Below are positions 5,238-5,911 of a stretch of DNA of 5,911 nucleotides, piece after piece (within the stretch, counting starts at the first letter, position 1; every line of letters starts with the position of its first letter). Source of the DNA: Pseudomonadota bacterium. GTDB lineage: Bacteria; Pseudomonadota; Alphaproteobacteria; Rhizobiales; Devosiaceae. The notes below the pieces were generated by a model. It was given only the letters and a program-made list of their open reading frames with translations, was not told the DNA's origin and did not search any database. Location of the stretch: NCBI GenBank assembly GCA_023387585.1, contig JAEWHZ010000086.1, positions 1 through 5,911 on the forward strand. Reading direction: 5' to 3'. A program made the position numbers and the translations under genes.

Positions 5238-5911
5238 TCAGGGCACCAGCCGGTAGCCGCCATCCTCGGTGACCAGAAGCCGCGCGTTGGAGGGGTCGCG
5301 CTCGATCTTCTGGCGCAGCCGGTAGATATGGGTTTCGAGCGTATGCGTCGTCACCCGGTTGTTGTAGCCCCAGACCTCCTTGAGCAGCACGTCGCGCGTG
5401 ATGGTCCTGGGGCCCTGGCGGTAGAGATATTTAAGGATCGAGGTTTCCTTGTCGGTCAGCCGCACCTTGGCGCCGTCATTGGTCTCTAGCAGCTTGGCGG
5501 CCGGCTGGAAGCTGTACGGCCCGATGGTAAAGATCACGTCCTCGCTCTGGTCGTGCTGGCGCAGGGCGGCGTTGATGCGCGCCAGCAGCACGGGAAAGCG
5601 GAAGGGCTTGGCGAGATAGTCGTTGGCGCCGGCCTCGAGCCCGCGGATCTGGTCGGCATCGGTGTCGTGCCCGGTCAGCATCAGGATCGGGCTGCGAAAG
5701 CCTTCCTCACGCAAGAGCTTCACCGCCTCGCGCCCATCCATGTCCGGCAGGCCGACATCGAGGATCATCAGGTCGAAATTGCGTCCCCGCACCGCCTTGA
5801 GCGCGTCATTGGCGGATTCGACATCCTCGACGGCGAATTCGGGCTGGGCAGCCAGCTGTTCGCTCAGCGTCTGGCGCAGATCGGCGTCGTCGTCGACAAC
5901 AAGGATGCGGC
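5238..5911 (-). CDS. OmpR/PhoB-family response regulator, first codons beyond the right edge
   Basis: A two-component response regulator: a receiver domain phosphorylated by a histidine kinase, joined to a winged-helix DNA-binding domain. 223 residues are visible; the reading frame is open to the window edge and begins RILVVDDDADLRQTL, so only a few N-terminal residues are missing. Numbered from the first visible codon, the receiver has the acidic pocket D6-D7-D8, the phospho-acceptor D51 in ILDVGLPDMDG, T79 in MLTGHD and K101 in NDYLAKPF. The effector domain (about 127-223) has RLTDKETSILKYLYRQGP, the recognition region VTTHTLETHIYRLRQKIE and the terminal wing LLVTEDGGYRLVP. A shorter frame from GTG at 5792 would cut the receiver in half and is wrong. 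No kinase gene is in view, so the signal is unknown; the partner may lie past 5911 or elsewhere. Its stop is followed by a hairpin (5205-5224), then the cNMP-fold gene. Confidence 0.95.
   Translation of the reverse strand, partial: RILVVDDDADLRQTLSEQLAAQPEFAVEDVESANDALKAVRGRNFDLMILDVGLPDMDGREAVKLLREEGFRSPILMLTGHDTDADQIRGLEAGANDYLAKPFRFPVLLARINAALRQHDQSEDVIFTIGPYSFQPAAKLLETNDGAKVRLTDKETSILKYLYRQGPRTITRDVLLKEVWGYNNRVTTHTLETHIYRLRQKIERDPSNARLLVTEDGGYRLVP

Overview
This GC-rich window (roughly 65% by eye) reads as a chromosomal segment of an alphaproteobacterium, most likely of the order Hyphomicrobiales (Rhizobiales). The pyrophosphatase N-terminus, the COG4103-type TerB-domain protein, the OmpR-type response regulator and the TTAA-spaced intergenic boxes all fit that group. 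The genus cannot be fixed from the sequence. There are no tRNAs, rRNAs, insertion sequences, CRISPR arrays or other signs of recent transfer, and coding density is high.

Left block (1-1216, all minus strand). In transcription order this holds a pterin-4a-carbinolamine dehydratase (pcd), a small TerB-domain protein, and the 5' part of inorganic pyrophosphatase (ppa), which runs off the left edge. Two GC-rich hairpins lie between pcd and the TerB gene. A 138-bp gap precedes ppa. These look like housekeeping genes rather than a tight operon.

Central block (1217-4631, plus strand). A 193-bp divergent intergenic region carries a perfect 10+1+10 palindrome. It is followed by a large membrane-anchored PAS-GGDEF-EAL protein with intact catalytic residues for both synthesis and hydrolysis of c-di-GMP. 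After a 132-bp gap comes a protein of the LuxI/FeeM acyl-synthase superfamily (GNAT-like fold, probably an N-acyl amino acid synthase-like enzyme). The gap contains a near-copy of the first palindrome (15 of 17 bases) and a TTAA-N6-TTAA element over the GGDEF-EAL stop codon. These resemble the alphaproteobacterial CtrA box TTAA-N7-TTAA and could place both genes under one cell-cycle or developmental regulator.

Right block (4651-5911, minus strand). A stand-alone cyclic-nucleotide-binding-fold protein converges on the acyl-synthase gene with only 19 bp between them. It has no helix-turn-helix and lacks the canonical phosphate-binding Glu, and it has a plausible sigma-70 promoter. Upstream of it is an OmpR/PhoB-type response regulator whose first codons lie beyond the right edge.

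The part most worth pursuing is the cluster of c-di-GMP enzyme, LuxI/FeeM-like acyl synthase and degenerate cNMP-fold protein, together with the shared operator-like dyads. It looks like a small signalling neighbourhood, but its coordination is inferred, not shown.
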